From: Haliotis asinina
Lineage: Eukaryota > Mollusca > Gastropoda > Lepetellida > Haliotidae
DNA: 64,000 nucleotides
Assembly: GCF_037392515.1 (NCBI RefSeq)
Contig: NC_090280.1
Location: forward strand, 17,548,001 to 17,612,000
Direction of reading: 5' to 3'
Position 1 is the stretch's first letter. Each line of letters opens with the position of its first letter. The translations under genes were made by a program, and so were the position numbers. Under the pieces are notes generated by a model. That model saw nothing but the letters and a program-made list of their open reading frames with translations, had not been told where the DNA came from and did not search any database. Below, piece by piece: positions 40,206 to 52,161 of the stretch.

Positions 40206-41008
40206 CCACAATTATAACTTATAGTGTACATGTGTTGTTTAACTTAAATGTGCTGAACACCAAGTATGCTTCAGATACTTGTCAATATAAAATATTGATC
40301 TCATGACAACTTATCAAAAAAATGCTTCATATTCAGACCTTAGGTGAACACTCAAATTCCCCTATCAGTGAGTTTGAGTAATATGTATCGAGCTGGTCCA
40401 GTCTGAACGAAATGCATAATGGATGTGTCCAAGAATGATAAACTCTGTTCAGAGTGGCATCAGTTTTGCCCATTTCAAAGTGAATTATGTCCCTTTGGTG
40501 TGCCAGGATAATGTGATAGTTGGTTCCAAACCATGGTTCACCTTGTTTATGATTTGTTTGTGACTACCATGCCCATTTTATGATTAGTACAAAAGTACCA
40601 ATCATCTGCCTTCATTAAACCTTGCGAGGATGTAAACATTCTTGCTTTTGTTAAACCTCCGAAGTACTAAACATTCCAGCCTTCATTAAATCTACTCACT
40701 GTGGCATTTATGGTTTGTTTGACCACCCGGTGCCTTTAATGGATGCCATTATGAGGGAATGTACTTTTACTATACATTTGAATATATATTTTTTGGTGGT
40801 GTATCATGTTGATTTTTTAAATATCTGTCGAATTAGTCTGTGAGTATTTTAGTATCATGTCATAGTTGTTTATCTTACTGTCAATGCCAGTTAAACTCTG
40901 TTTTCTCTGAATGAGAAACCATTTCATATTATCAAACGAGAACAAATCAGATAAAATTGAATGTATTGTGAAAGTGAACTGACCTTTTCATGTTGTGTAG
41001 GTAACAAT

Positions 41009-41989
41009 TTAATATTTTATCAAGTCTCCTTGAGCTTCACGGCACAGTCTAAGACGGGTAGGCATACTTCCTATCAGAGAGGTTAGTGTCTCGTGAGTTA
41101 TGCTGTCCCAGTATCGGACCACTTCTCTCTTCATGTCTTCAATTTTTGTCAACCCCTTTTGATTCACACATTCCTTCATCATCCCCCAAATGTTCTCAAT
41201 GAGATTTAAGTCAGGACTATATGCAGGAAATGGTAATGCAGTCACATTTTTCTCCTGAAACCACTGCTTGGCATGTTTTGCGGTGTGTTTAGGATCATTA
41301 TCTTGCTGCAAAATCCAGTCATTTCCATAAAACACATGTGCACTTGGAAGGAGAACATTATCTAATATGTTAGTGTAGCGTTGACTTGTCAGATTTCCCT
41401 CAAACACCCACAGCGGGGTCGTTCCTAATAAGGATATCCCTCCCCATACATGACACTTTGGGCTGTATTTAGGTCGTCGATACAACGGTGCTGACGCAGA
41501 TTTTGTCCATATTTTCACATTATTGGGATATACCCATATTGAGCTTTCATCAGTAAAAATCACATTTTCCCAGTCAAAGTTTTCATGTGCCAAACACCAC
41601 TCAACACGCCTGTCTTTATGTTCTTGTTTCATAGGAGGAGAAGGAATTCCAGTCTTTTTCTCCCATCCAAGATCAATCAAATTTCTTCTAACTGTAGATT
41701 TTGATACAACTGTTGATCCCCTTTCTATCATTTCATACCTGATGTTGGAGATGCTTGCCCTTTGCTTTTTAGATGCTAAAATTCCCAGCTGGACGCGATC
41801 TGAGAAGTCCAATTTTCTGTGTCTCCCTGCTCCTTTCTGGTGCCCAAAATCCTTTCCCTCGTTACAATTCTTCCTAATCCTATACACAGTAGAAAGAGGA
41901 GTTCCTGGTCTCTCTGCCAATGTATTTACATCATCAATTCCTTAATTACACAACTCAAAAATCAACCTTCTTTTATCTTCAGCAGACAT
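41009..41989 (-). pseudogene. Tc1-like transposase (DD34E), one early stop
   Basis: From the ATG at 41989 (MSAEDKRRLIFELCN) the frame runs 326 codons. It has paired helix-turn-helix regions (TPLSTVYRIRKN; SKSTVRRNLIDLGW), then first Asp in IFTDESSIWV (about residue 147), second in LQQDNDPKHTAKH (about 230) and Glu in SPDLNLIENIWG (about 265): a complete DD34E triad. A single TAA at codon 16 (41942-41944) interrupts it. Translation from the later Met (41920) would lack part of the first DNA-binding helix. Otherwise full length for the family, implying a recent copy. Confidence 0.88.
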
Positions 41990-42090
41990 TGTTGACAGTG
42001 CTGAGGAAAATGACGTCTGCTACAAATTCAGGGGAGGTAACTCTAATTGTACTATACTCAGTAGGCCAAGAGGAGTTACCTCCCTGATAC
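41009..42090 (-). mobile_element. Tc1-like DNA transposon, 3' end lost
   Basis: Contains a nearly whole transposase. The 5' outer end is probably CAGGGAGGTAACTCCTCTTG (reading minus from about 42089), with an inverted partner 'ggggaggtaactc' at 42030. No matching end was found on the left side of 41009, so the 3' terminus appears truncated soon after the stop codon. Confidence 0.7.
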
Positions 42091-42833
42091 CATTACTTAG
42101 TTTTAAGTATCAGTGAATCAGTTGAGGTGTTAGGATAGCTCAAAGTAAGAAGAAAAATTCTCAATAATTATGAACCAGACTATATATTTACTAATGTACG
42201 GAAATGTTGAGATGAAAGTTGACCTTTCAACGACAGCATATCGCATGGACACAAATTACATCAGTCAAGCATTAAAGTGAGATTCAACCAGGAATTATTT
42301 TCCTCCTTTCATGCCATGATGCTGGAGTTCCATCTGATCTTGACCCAAGGACTCACTTGTTGCAAAAAGAGGGAACTCCAGTATTCACGCCTCACCCGAA
42401 CACATTTCATGTGCGATTCCATGTCACCAATCAACCCGTGCTTCATAGCATAAAATCTCCTCCTTCGGTATTATTATTTGGTATTATTGATTTGTATTAC
42501 AGGGGGGTACGCGCAGTAGTTTGAACAGTAAAACAAATGCATGTGCAATACGTGATGAGCGTTAACTTTGACCAGCCCTACCTGTTTTCGGTGTTTCATT
42601 TAGTGTGCATACCCCCTTATAATACAAACAAATATAGCGTTTTGAAACTGTCATGGTTTGTTAAATAACTTTTGTACTTTGTTGAAAAAAAAGCTGAAAT
42701 TTAAAGGTTCAGTTGGCAAGGTAAAAATCATGAGGATTCGCAATCTCAGTTTCACTTTATTCGATGTACTTTTTGGTTAAAAGTGACATTCATCGGTACG
42801 TTTTCACTGCAAATAGGCAGCAGTTTTAATATC

Positions 42834-43330
42834 AGTCTAAGTAAACTTAGTCTCAGTGTATTTCGTTACACTCCACCACTGAGTCTAACAAAACCTAGTA
42901 GAAGGTCACGTCAGGTAACCTTTGAGGGACCTTTGAGGGACCAATAACACAGTTATTTGACCTGCAGTATATACGCTTTGGGGTTTCTGTTGACATGGTT
43001 AGCATTACCTGATATTTTCGCAAGATGGTATCCTTGAATATTGCCCAAAACACTGTTTCAGTGACTGTTTACTCACTGTTGTCATGGTTGTACGTATGCT
43101 GTATGCATCACCCAGAAGCGAGCGCACGCTAAATAGCATTCGGAATTGTTCGGGTATGAACCTTTTCGAGATAAAAAGTTCAAAAGGTATATGCGAATGT
43201 CCACTTTCGCGATTTGGTAAGCTGTGTTCTGATTGGACAATCTCAAAGGTTACCTGACGTGACCTCCCATAAGGTTTTGTTAGACTCAGTAGTGGAGTGT
43301 AGCGAAAAGTACTTAGGATAAACTTAGACT
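42834..43330. mobile_element. Long-TIR MITE/foldback element
   Basis: About 90-base inverted arms at 42834-42926 and 43241-43330 (cactccaccactgagtctaa / ttagactcagtagtggagtg; aggtcacgtcaggtaacctt / aaggttacctgacgtgacct). The 315-base interior has no ORF. Confidence 0.75.
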
Positions 43331-43869
43331 TTTTTAATATCAATGAAACAACACACTAATTTACTTTGTGGTTCACACACTTTCCATTAAGTGCTTCACA
43401 TATATTTGTCTTTTATATATTTTCTTATCATTGATCATATCCTATTGAATTCAACAGTAGATTATGAACATAGTATATATACAAAGATATTAACTGACAT
43501 TACCTGTATTTTTGCATATTTTGTATGAATGTGTGGATAATACCATTTCTTGTCTTACTGGTTGATAGTCGAATGATTTGCATTATTAAAATCTTTTTTT
43601 TTTGTGAATTAAACAATGTTTGTATTAATTTGGTGGACAGATTAAATGAGAAAATGATTGTATATTGTAATTTTTCCAGATATACCGAACGAATGTGAAT
43701 AAAGATCATAAGTATATTCAGGAAAATATTTTCATGGTGAAAACTGAGTTTTCTGTAGATGTGTCCAACATATATGACTTTTCATAATCCTGAACTATTT
43801 TTGTTAAGTATTTATATATATATATATAATTGAATATGTGCGTTTTCTGTAAAGAATCAGTAAACCAAG

Positions 43870-44225
43870 ATCAGAGATGCCAACCACTGCAGAGTTACTC
43901 CGGTTTTCAAATACAAAATCTGCTCTCCAATTTGTCTTTAAAAAAAACTCAGATTTTTCAGGAAAAAAACTGAATTTTTTTAAAGTATGCGATTTCATAA
44001 GCCACCGGTGATGCATTTGAGGACATAAAAGCATCCGGAAGCTTAGCGTGTGATATTTTCAGTCTCGAGTGTGAATGTCATTGACGGTGAAGTTTCACAA
44101 AGTTTTTCCAAATGCATGTCATAGCCTGTATGTAAGTGAAACAAAATGGTAGAGCACACCTTCAGTGCTTGGACTTCGCTTCCAACGTGTCTGCTTTCAC
44201 TACATTCAGGGTTGACATCTCTGCA
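43870..44225. mobile_element. Possible short-TIR MITE
   Basis: cagagatgccaacc at the left is matched by ggttgacatctctg at the right, about 350 bases apart; the interior is A-rich. Weak evidence: one 14-base pair with one mismatch. Confidence 0.35.
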
Positions 44226-44504
44226 ATATAATCTGGAACATAAAATTTGGCCTGAGCATGAAGTATTGGGACATGTTTCTCTTTAACACCTCTGTGAGTG
44301 AATGGGTTGTCATCTCTGGTACGCGTATCAGTTGCTTTATTTCAGGTTGGTTTGCTCACAGATTACTATTAAAGCGTATCTTGTGGTATGCATTTCCACT
44401 TTGTAACTTGAAGGTATGTTCTAATTGCTTTGCTAATAAAATTTTGCATTAGATGCATCATAAATTGACTGTTTGCCTTATACATGATGTTCATGTTTGA
44501 CTGT

Positions 44505-44690
44505 TGTTTTAATGCCAAAGTCAGGAATATTCCAGATATATAACGGCAGTCTGTATATGGTAAAGTCTGGGCCAGGCAGTCCAGTGCATGAGCATCAATC
44601 ACTGCACTTGTAATACTATGACTTGTCAGTGAGTCTGACCACCTGATCCTGTCAGTTGCCTCTTACAAGAAGATACGAAGACCATTGGTA
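44505..44690 (-). repeat. SINE-B
   Basis: tcaggaatattccagatata, gccaggcagtccagtgcatg, tcagtgagtctgaccacctg and gttgcctcttacaagaagat. Confidence 0.72.
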
Positions 44691-44696
44691 TTCGAA

Positions 44697-44845
44697 GGAC
44701 AAGATGCCCGTCTCAGGGTGTGGGTTTGAATCGTGGATGGTACTTTACCAAAACAAAAGTACAAGAATATGTGCTTTACTAAGAAAGTATAATCCTAAAC
44801 TAATGTTTCACTTTCTGACCACTTTCTAAATGGCAATGTGTATTC
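44697..44845 (+). repeat. SINE-C copy
   Basis: Same word order as 10905-11050: gtgtgggtttgaatcgtgga, aaagtacaagaatatgtgct, tactaagaaagtataatcct and ctgaccactttctaaatggc. Confidence 0.6.
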
Positions 44846-46550
44846 AAGTTCACTGAAACACTGTTATGGGTAGAAGCACTTGTGTTGTGTTCTCTAATTT
44901 TCAACCAGACATAATATATTGTGTGATTAGTCCTCCTCATTAAATTGGACATGAACTAGATAGCTGGAAATGTGGCTCACTGTTGAAAGTTGTCTTCCAT
45001 TAGATGAAGTTATTTTCCAAGTAAAGAAGTGATTTCATTATAGTTGTAGTGAGCATGGTGTGGGAATCAAACCCAACTCGACTAACACAATGACACAATG
45101 AAAAGCATGTGATCCTCCTATATTACATCTCTTCCTATTAATAGTCTTGGTTGCTGAGGACCAACTGCCCATACAAAACAACACACAAGAACTTATTTAA
45201 ACAATTTCTTTACTCTTCTGTGTACAGAAAATGTACATATTAAATATCTATTTACATGTCATGAAAAGTCTAGGAGTTATTACCTACACAGACACTATAC
45301 AGGGAGTACTTTGTACAATAACGTATGGCAGCGGCAGCAACATCATCATCAGCAGCAGCAGAACAACGCGAAAGAAACCTTCAAATATACAAGACCTGCC
45401 ATCAACAGTGTTAATCTGTACAAGTATAAACATTAGGTAGAAAGTCCATACAAACACCACAGACTTGACAGAAATAATCACACCACATTATGTAACGTCA
45501 AAGCGTTTGGGGACAAATCTGAACTTAATCAACGTTGGGCCACAACAGTGAATATCACAAGAGTTTGAACTCTAGGTGCCATTGTTTAAAACTACTACAC
45601 AAAACTGAACACAAAGCAGACAGCAATGCCACAATCTCATGTCATAACGCTATGTACTACTCAACAGAAGTTAAAGATCACACAATTCTTTCATATCACA
45701 ATTGTCATGTCATGAAATTAATGAACCAGTGGTCTTTAACTTCCTTTGAGCAGTATATCTAGGCAAAGCATAAAATGAAATATCTTTAATAAGAACTTCG
45801 TTTATAGCTTGTTCATTATGTACACTTGGACATGATTTTCTATGGCAATTGAGGAGACAAATACAAACAACAGAAATTTTAAAAATACTTCTTTTGCAGT
45901 CATGTATGTGGTCAATATTTCATCAGTTTGTATCCAGGGATGAGAATGTGGATGAGTAAAAATGAGGCAGGGGCCTTAGGGTCAATTCACAAAAATGACC
46001 CCAGCGTGCTCAAATCTGCGTAAAATTCTCATCCCTGTGTGCACATGCCATCATGTTGAACTGGGTGGCGGGTTTTGTGTTGGGTTAATGGTTGACACAG
46101 GAAGTTAACATATACACACCAACGAAGTACTACCAGCGTCCAACCAATCCTGTAACTTTCAAATAAAATGAAACATTTAAAGCTAAAAATAACCAGGAGT
46201 ACTCTGTATAGGGCAATTTCTGGTTTAATGTTTATCATCAATATTTAAATTCCACGCCAGACGGTGGAATTCTCAACATGAAAGTCCCGACAGTGCAACC
46301 TAGTTTAATTGTCCAAGGTATTTGATCTGTGAGTTTGATCATTTACCCAAATATATGAAATGATAATATCAACAAAATCTTGAGCAAGATACATGGTTAA
46401 TTTCTATATGTATCTACTAAATGAATATGTGACAACACAGACAGCCTTAACCTTCCATATGAACATAACAAGAGAGTGTTAACTTGCTAAGTGACTATCT
46501 AACATATTGATAGGGTTAACGTACCTAATGAACATCTAGAAACTAACTGA
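44846..46550. other. Stretch without a supported gene
   Basis: Contains a small MITE (45651-45759) and a short CAG/CAT-rich patch near 45330-45362. It could be distal 3' UTR of the USF3-like gene, but nothing shows this. Confidence 0.4.
45651..45759. mobile_element. Small MITE, copy 1 (CTCAAAGGAAGTTAAAG ends)
   Basis: Arms tactactcaacagaagttaa and ttaacttcctttgagcagta are inverted copies around a 50-base centre. The outer end resembles known Tc1-type terminal words (ACTGCTCAAA...TTAAAGG). Confidence 0.62.
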
Positions 46551-46552
46551 AG

Positions 46553-46712
46553 TGAGTAAGTGAATATGGTCTTATGTTGCTTTTAGCAATATTCCAGCAG
46601 TATCATGACGTTGGACACCAGAAATGAGCTTAAAATATTGTTCCTATGTTGGGAAATCAAAGCCCATATGGGGAACGAACACTGTAACCATCAGGCTGCC
46701 CACTGCCCCAAT
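46553..46712 (-). repeat. SINE-A, decayed
   Basis: ttttagcaatattccagcag, tggacaccagaaatgagctt and a worn A-box complement (ctgtaaccatcaggctgccc). Confidence 0.68.
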
Positions 46713-46984
46713 CACATACTGAAAGGGTTAACTTACTTAATGAATATTTAACAACATATTGAGCAGTTGGTTGGTTACGTAACTCTGAGTAACATACTGT
46801 CTCTAACTGGTTCCCCTCGTGTTTTGTAAACCAAATTCCAAGTTACCCTTAAAGTGTTCATATGATCAGGGTCCCCTTGCAAAGCACCTATCTCAGCTCT
46901 AGAAGTATTGTTAAGTCTCGGTTAAGATCGTGCCAAGACATTTACAGCCTTAGAAATACTGTCAACATAGCGCAATCATCATGT

Positions 46985-47150
46985 TATGCAAGTGAGTATG
47001 GTTTTACCCCACTTTTTGCATTATTTTATCAATATACAGGTAGAGGATCACCGGAAATGGGCTTCACAGATAGTACTCATGCAGGGAATCGAACCAGGGT
47101 CTACAGCGTGACGAGCAAATGCTTTAACCACTTGGCTACCCCACCACCCA
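46985..47150 (-). repeat. SINE-A
   Basis: cggaaatgggcttcacagat, agggaatcgaaccagggtct and ctttaaccacttggctaccc; good Pol III box complements. Confidence 0.78.
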
Positions 47151-47242
47151 AGAGGATCCTTAAGCTATTAATCAAAGTAGTGGAACAGAGAATTTAACAG
47201 AAACCATTGCATCCTCCCCCAAATTTCATGAAGGCCTAAAGT

Positions 47243-47396
47243 AGTGAGTAGGTGCTTAATGCCGCTTTTAGCAATATTCCTGCAACATCACAACAGTGGA
47301 CACCAGAAATGGGCTTCACACATTATACCCATGTAGGGAATCAAACCTAGGTGTTCGGCACGACAAAGTTTTAACCACTAGGCCACCATCTGATCC
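47243..47396 (-). repeat. SINE-A
   Basis: ttttagcaatattcctgcaa, caccagaaatgggcttcaca, ggaatcaaacctaggtgttc, taaccactaggccaccat. Confidence 0.78.
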
Positions 47397-47868
47397 CAGG
47401 CATAAAGCAAGACAGGGACTTAACTTGTAACAAGGAAATTTACCCTAAAGTCTAACACACAAACCAAAACTACTAAGGCTACTGTGAAGTACATTCCCAA
47501 GCATAACCTGAAACTTTTAAAAGCCACTTGGGCTTTTACCATGTCTGTATATCAGTCTTGGTGTGACATAGTGTTACTTATTTTTCTACAAGTCTTCAGT
47601 GCAAACATCATAAGACATATTGTTCAAAATAAGTTAAGGAAGACCCAATTCATTCACAGTGCTATATCTAATTTGTCATGGCGTAACAGGTCAAACATAT
47701 AAAATCTTCATTAACTTTAACATCTCTTGAGTAGTATATATTTTCAGTAAATAAAGAAAAAAAAAACACACTTCATACATGTTCAGTGAAAATACAAGTT
47801 TTTAAATTTTCACCTCCATAATCATATTTTTTCCTTAAAATGCCTTAACTTGATAGTTTCACTTTGAC

Positions 47869-48002
47869 ATATACAGCTCAAAAGAAGTTACAAAATGGCC
47901 AATTTTTTTTTCTTTTGGTAGTTTTTAAATATCATAGCACATCGATATTCAAAGCACAATCTCCCAACAATGTTCCTTAACTTCCTTTGAGCAGTGTATC
48001 AT
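47869..48002. mobile_element. Small MITE, copy 2 (CTCAAAGGAAGTTAAAG ends)
   Basis: Arms atacagctcaaaagaagtta and ttaacttcctttgagcagtg; ends match the copy at 45651-45759 but the centre differs. Confidence 0.58.
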
Positions 48003-48511
48003 TTCACAATACAAAATATCAAGAAAACTATTCCTGGACAAGGAACCGATCTGTTGTGAATGAGTAAAATGAATCTGAGGAAGTATTGTTGTCAACAACA
48101 CAACAAGACTAAATAAATAGATTATCAACACAAAAGAAGCATCATGGCAGAGAAAGGAACAGACGGCCGGCCGTCTTCGGCCCATTGAAATCACAAAGGA
48201 TGAGGATGGAAAAGGATCTTGTTCTGACCACCAGAACTGTTAATTTATATTTTAAAAAATGATTCAACAACATTTTTAAAAAAGTTTTCTACTTTTCTTG
48301 TATGTGAATGTTTTAGATTTGTGTCAGTTAACTGACAATTTTGTGATAAACCTCAAACAAAGACTTCCAATTTCCGAGATTTGAATCATTTATCAAATGG
48401 ATCCTGTGAGATATACTGATCGTATTAGAAATCATGTCTTTTAAATATGATTTAAAATTTTCAACATATTACATTATATGTGAGACAAGGGGTCATGTGA
48501 ACACCATGGAG

Positions 48512-48729
48512 GTAACATTCAACAACACACACACTACATAGTCCCACCCAATATTCCCTACTCTCTCTCCATATCATGCTTTAACATTCAACGACACACA
48601 CACTACATAGTCCCACCCAATATTCCCTACTCTCTCTCCATATCATGCTTTAACATTCAACGACACATACACTACATAGTCCCACCCAACATTCCCTACT
48701 CTCTCTCCATATCATGCTTTAACATTCAA
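48512..48729. repeat. 69-base tandem repeat, three units
   Basis: Near-identical units starting aacattcaacaacacacaca at 48514, 48583 and 48652, with agtcccacccaatattccct and ctctctccatatcatgcttt; a fourth start is seen at 48721. Confidence 0.88.
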
Positions 48730-49332
48730 AATCTCTTTATCTCAGTCGATTTGAAAAATAAAAATAAGCCTGGTCTTTTCAGAAAGACAATTTCAGATTC
48801 AGCTTTTAAGAAACTCTGAGCTCAGCGTTTACTTTTCTACAAAATATTTTTTTTCACACATTCACATTGTATTCCATTACCCTCTCACAAGTCAGCATTT
48901 TTTAAATACAATTCATCTTCTTTTTATGCATTGAAGTTTGTAAAGGTCTGAAGCAAAAAAATAAGAAACTACTATTTCTCACTCATGTAAAGACATTCTT
49001 CGATTTCAAAAATGTTCTTTATTTTTTACATCAATTAGATTTTGCAATCAAAGATCCTTTTCAAACCCATCCTTTGTTTATCAAAATAAGACAATATATA
49101 AAAACATCAAAACATGGGCCACAATGGACAAAGGCAACTAGTGCTGCTTAAAGGTAAGAAAAATACACACATAAAACATTTCATTTACAAATCACATATT
49201 ATGCAATTCATATTCTCAAACAAATATACAAACAAGGTGTTAGAATATAATTCCATAATGATCAATATGTCCTCTGTCCTCAGTACCCGCCAACAGAACT
49301 GATAGTGTCACTACACCACACCAATACGACAA
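48730..49332. other. AT-rich stretch, nothing recognised
   Basis: No gene or repeat could be supported. Confidence 0.45.
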
Positions 49333-49478
49333 AGAGGTCAGTGAGTTTTCATCCGTTTTTAGCAATATTCCAGTATCTTGGCATGGGGACACACACTGCA
49401 CCCTTGTGGGGAACTGAACTCATGTTTTTGGCGTGATAAGCAAACACTTAACCTCTAGGCTACCCCACCACTCCAATA
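49333..49478 (-). repeat. SINE-A
   Basis: gtttttagcaatattccagt, ggggaactgaactcatgttt, cacttaacctctaggctacc. Confidence 0.75.
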
Positions 49479-50317
49479 CATTTTACAGCAATTGTATTAC
49501 ACAAATTTGCTGAATATTGCAGACAGAATGTTGATACAGCAGCCGTTTCCTGCACACTGTTTACATAACCAGCTTTCTTCTCCCTGGATACTGAGTTTTC
49601 TTTGGGTGCTAGTATTAAGTGGATGTTTACTCCACTACATCCATTTTAATGAGTATTTTCAAATGAACAAGTAGTCTGTTTTAAAAAAAATGTTTAGAAT
49701 GTCGCTTGACCTGCATTCAAACTTACATCCATTCACAGCATATTGCAAGTATGTAACATCTTTAAACATCAAATCTTGTCTACGCTACAGAGAGAAAGTA
49801 AATCAAAACACTACATTTGATATTACTAACTGGTATCACTGGGTTTAGAAATCTTGCATGTGTATTTGTCTCAGTGAGCAACATTTACGGAGTTATAGTC
49901 ATATATTTCACACATTCCAGGCAAATATGCAACTTATCTTGCACACCCCAATTTGTAACAGTAAACGCAAACAATGGAATTTACAGGTTTACTTCGGCAA
50001 GTTAATGGACAATGTCACTGTACAAAAGGCACACTCATCATCATCATCATCATCTTATATACACGGATACCATTTGATATCAAAAGCTAAAATACACATA
50101 GAAAAATACAACTTTTCATATATTCTTTCGCAGGTTTCAAACTTTCTCATCAACACTGCTTGAAGTGAAGTCTCCTTGCCACAACACTATTTAACATCTT
50201 TGTTTCTTAATCATGGCCTGCATCCGGTTCCTTGTGGAGCTAGAAAGTCCCCCAACTCATAAAACCCATTAGGCATTTTAATACAAATACTGCAAACAGT
50301 TCTATAGATAGAAACAT

Positions 50318-50485
50318 GAGTAAGTGGTCATGGTTTTATCCTGCTTTTAGCAATGTTCCATTAATATCACTTTTGGAGACACCAGAAATGGCCTTCACAC
50401 TTTGTACCCAAGTGGCAAATTGAATCCAGCTCTTCAGCATGACAAGCATGTGTTTTCACCATTAAGCTACACTACCACCCCAGGT
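50318..50485 (-). repeat. SINE-A
   Basis: gcttttagcaatgttccatt, agacaccagaaatggccttc, attgaatccagctcttcagc; A-box complement worn. Confidence 0.72.
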
Positions 50486-50843
50486 ATAAGCATGATTTAA
50501 TATTGTTCCTTTGTGATCATTCATTACATACAGCACAAGAAGTACAGTGTACATTATTATCTGACTTCAGGCACAAAGATTTGATTATTTATATATTTAC
50601 ACATTTCTTGCCCTATCCTTAGGGCTGGTGAGACAGTTTTCCATCAAATTGAGGTATGTAAGTTTTGGTATAACAACATGGAGAATTATTTTTGTAGGAA
50701 TAATAGTCTGCATTGAAGCAAATTTGGGTAGAGACAGCTTCTGTAACTTAATGTCATTTTGTTATCTAAATCACTTTAGTAATGATTTGGTTAAATGAGA
50801 CAAAACTGAATATTTTAGACAAAATCACATATTTCAACTATGA

Positions 50844-50849
50844 TTTATT
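50844..50849 (-). promoter_or_regulatory. Candidate poly(A) signal of the USF3-like gene
   Basis: Minus-strand AATAAA 1.3 kb after the stop codon at 52162-52164, the first canonical hexamer found downstream. Later ones exist (for example 49018-49023), so a longer 3' UTR is possible. Confidence 0.3.
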
Positions 50850-52161
50850 CAATATTCAAAAAGGAAATTTGGAAATATATAAAAAAATACCTTATAGCAT
50901 TTGAATTATTGGAGGTCAACACATACCCATAGAGCAGTGAAGATGTGTTCCGAGGCAACTTTTAATACACAAAAGATGAACTCACTTAAGTCTTTTGTTG
51001 AGATGACAATGGATGATGTTGTATCACATTTATCTAAACAATGAAGCACTTTGAGGTCATATGACTTTAACTGACCAAATACCAGCTAGCACTTATAATC
51101 TTTAAGAAGAAATACTGGTAGTCATAGCACACAATCATTCTAAAGTACACCTTCTCTGGAGCAAAATAGACAGTGTTCTTCACACCAATAAAGGCTGGAG
51201 AAATGACACCCACAATCCCAGTTGAACGGACACATGTAACAGAGGAAATATAGAACATACAATCGGCTGTAAATGAATTGACACTTGCAAAATAAAACTG
51301 TCTTCTTATGCATGTACCACGAGCTACTGGAGACCCCAACAATGCTCACATGGAAAAGAAACGCACCAAAGATCATACAGGTTTGTGATGAAAAGTCATC
51401 ATTGGATTACTAAATCATATTATCATCATCAGTCCGAGTTTCTGAGCAGTTTGGTTGTAGGAGTGGAAAACAATGAGGAATGAGCGTTTCTTTTGCAGGT
51501 GAGAATATATAGAAATGAACAACACATGCTCTTATTGGGCTAAAGAGACTAGGTCATAGGTAAAGCAGCTATACCAGGATACATATAAAAGCCATTTTTT
51601 TCTCACTATGAACACAAACTTGATAAAGCATACAGGTGAGATGCACAGTTTCAGTGAACGATGAAATGTCCTCCCTAATTCCAAATCACAAAACTTTCCT
51701 TAAATTGTTCTTATAAAATATAGGGAGCAAGAAAGTAATTACATGTGTATTTGAGTGAGACACTTCTCAATGGAGTGCGAGTTTGAATCAGAAACACCTG
51801 TTCCAAAATTTTGGTCCAAGGACAAAATTTTCAATATCAATTCTCATTAGCTTATGGTTCAACAAAAAGATCTGCCCTAAAATTATAATAATTTACTGAG
51901 GAGAAAAAGATATGTTTGTTACAAATATTGTCAATTTTAACAGAGTAAGTTCACTTATATCCCATTTTCAGAACAGGACATCTTGGTATATAAAATCACG
52001 AACAATAATATACCTTAGATTAGACAAACAATAACATGCACTGGAACAGGTGCTTTGGTTGCAAATCTCAGCCAGAGCATACCAGGGGAGGTAACTCTGT
52101 AATGAGAGTCTGCTCCATTGGTGCTCAAGGGTACACTCAAACACTAGGGAGGACACCGATA
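50850..52161 (-). other. Probable 3' UTR of the USF3-like gene
   Basis: No ORF, SINE or other repeat recognised between the stop codon and the first AATAAA; a GGGAGGTAACTC word occurs at 52086-52097. Confidence 0.4.

Larger units (their letters stand above)
38690..41000. other. Intergenic stretch with small repeats
   Basis: No gene. Contains a SINE-A head (39849-39900), a foldback element (40105-40205) and two short direct repeats (38777-38870, ttgagtatacagatccta; 39183-39290, catggcctccaaacat). Confidence 0.5.

Noticed and set aside
45330-45362. CAG/CAT-rich patch as coding or disease-like repeat expansion
   Set aside because: Only a few imperfect units, in non-coding DNA.
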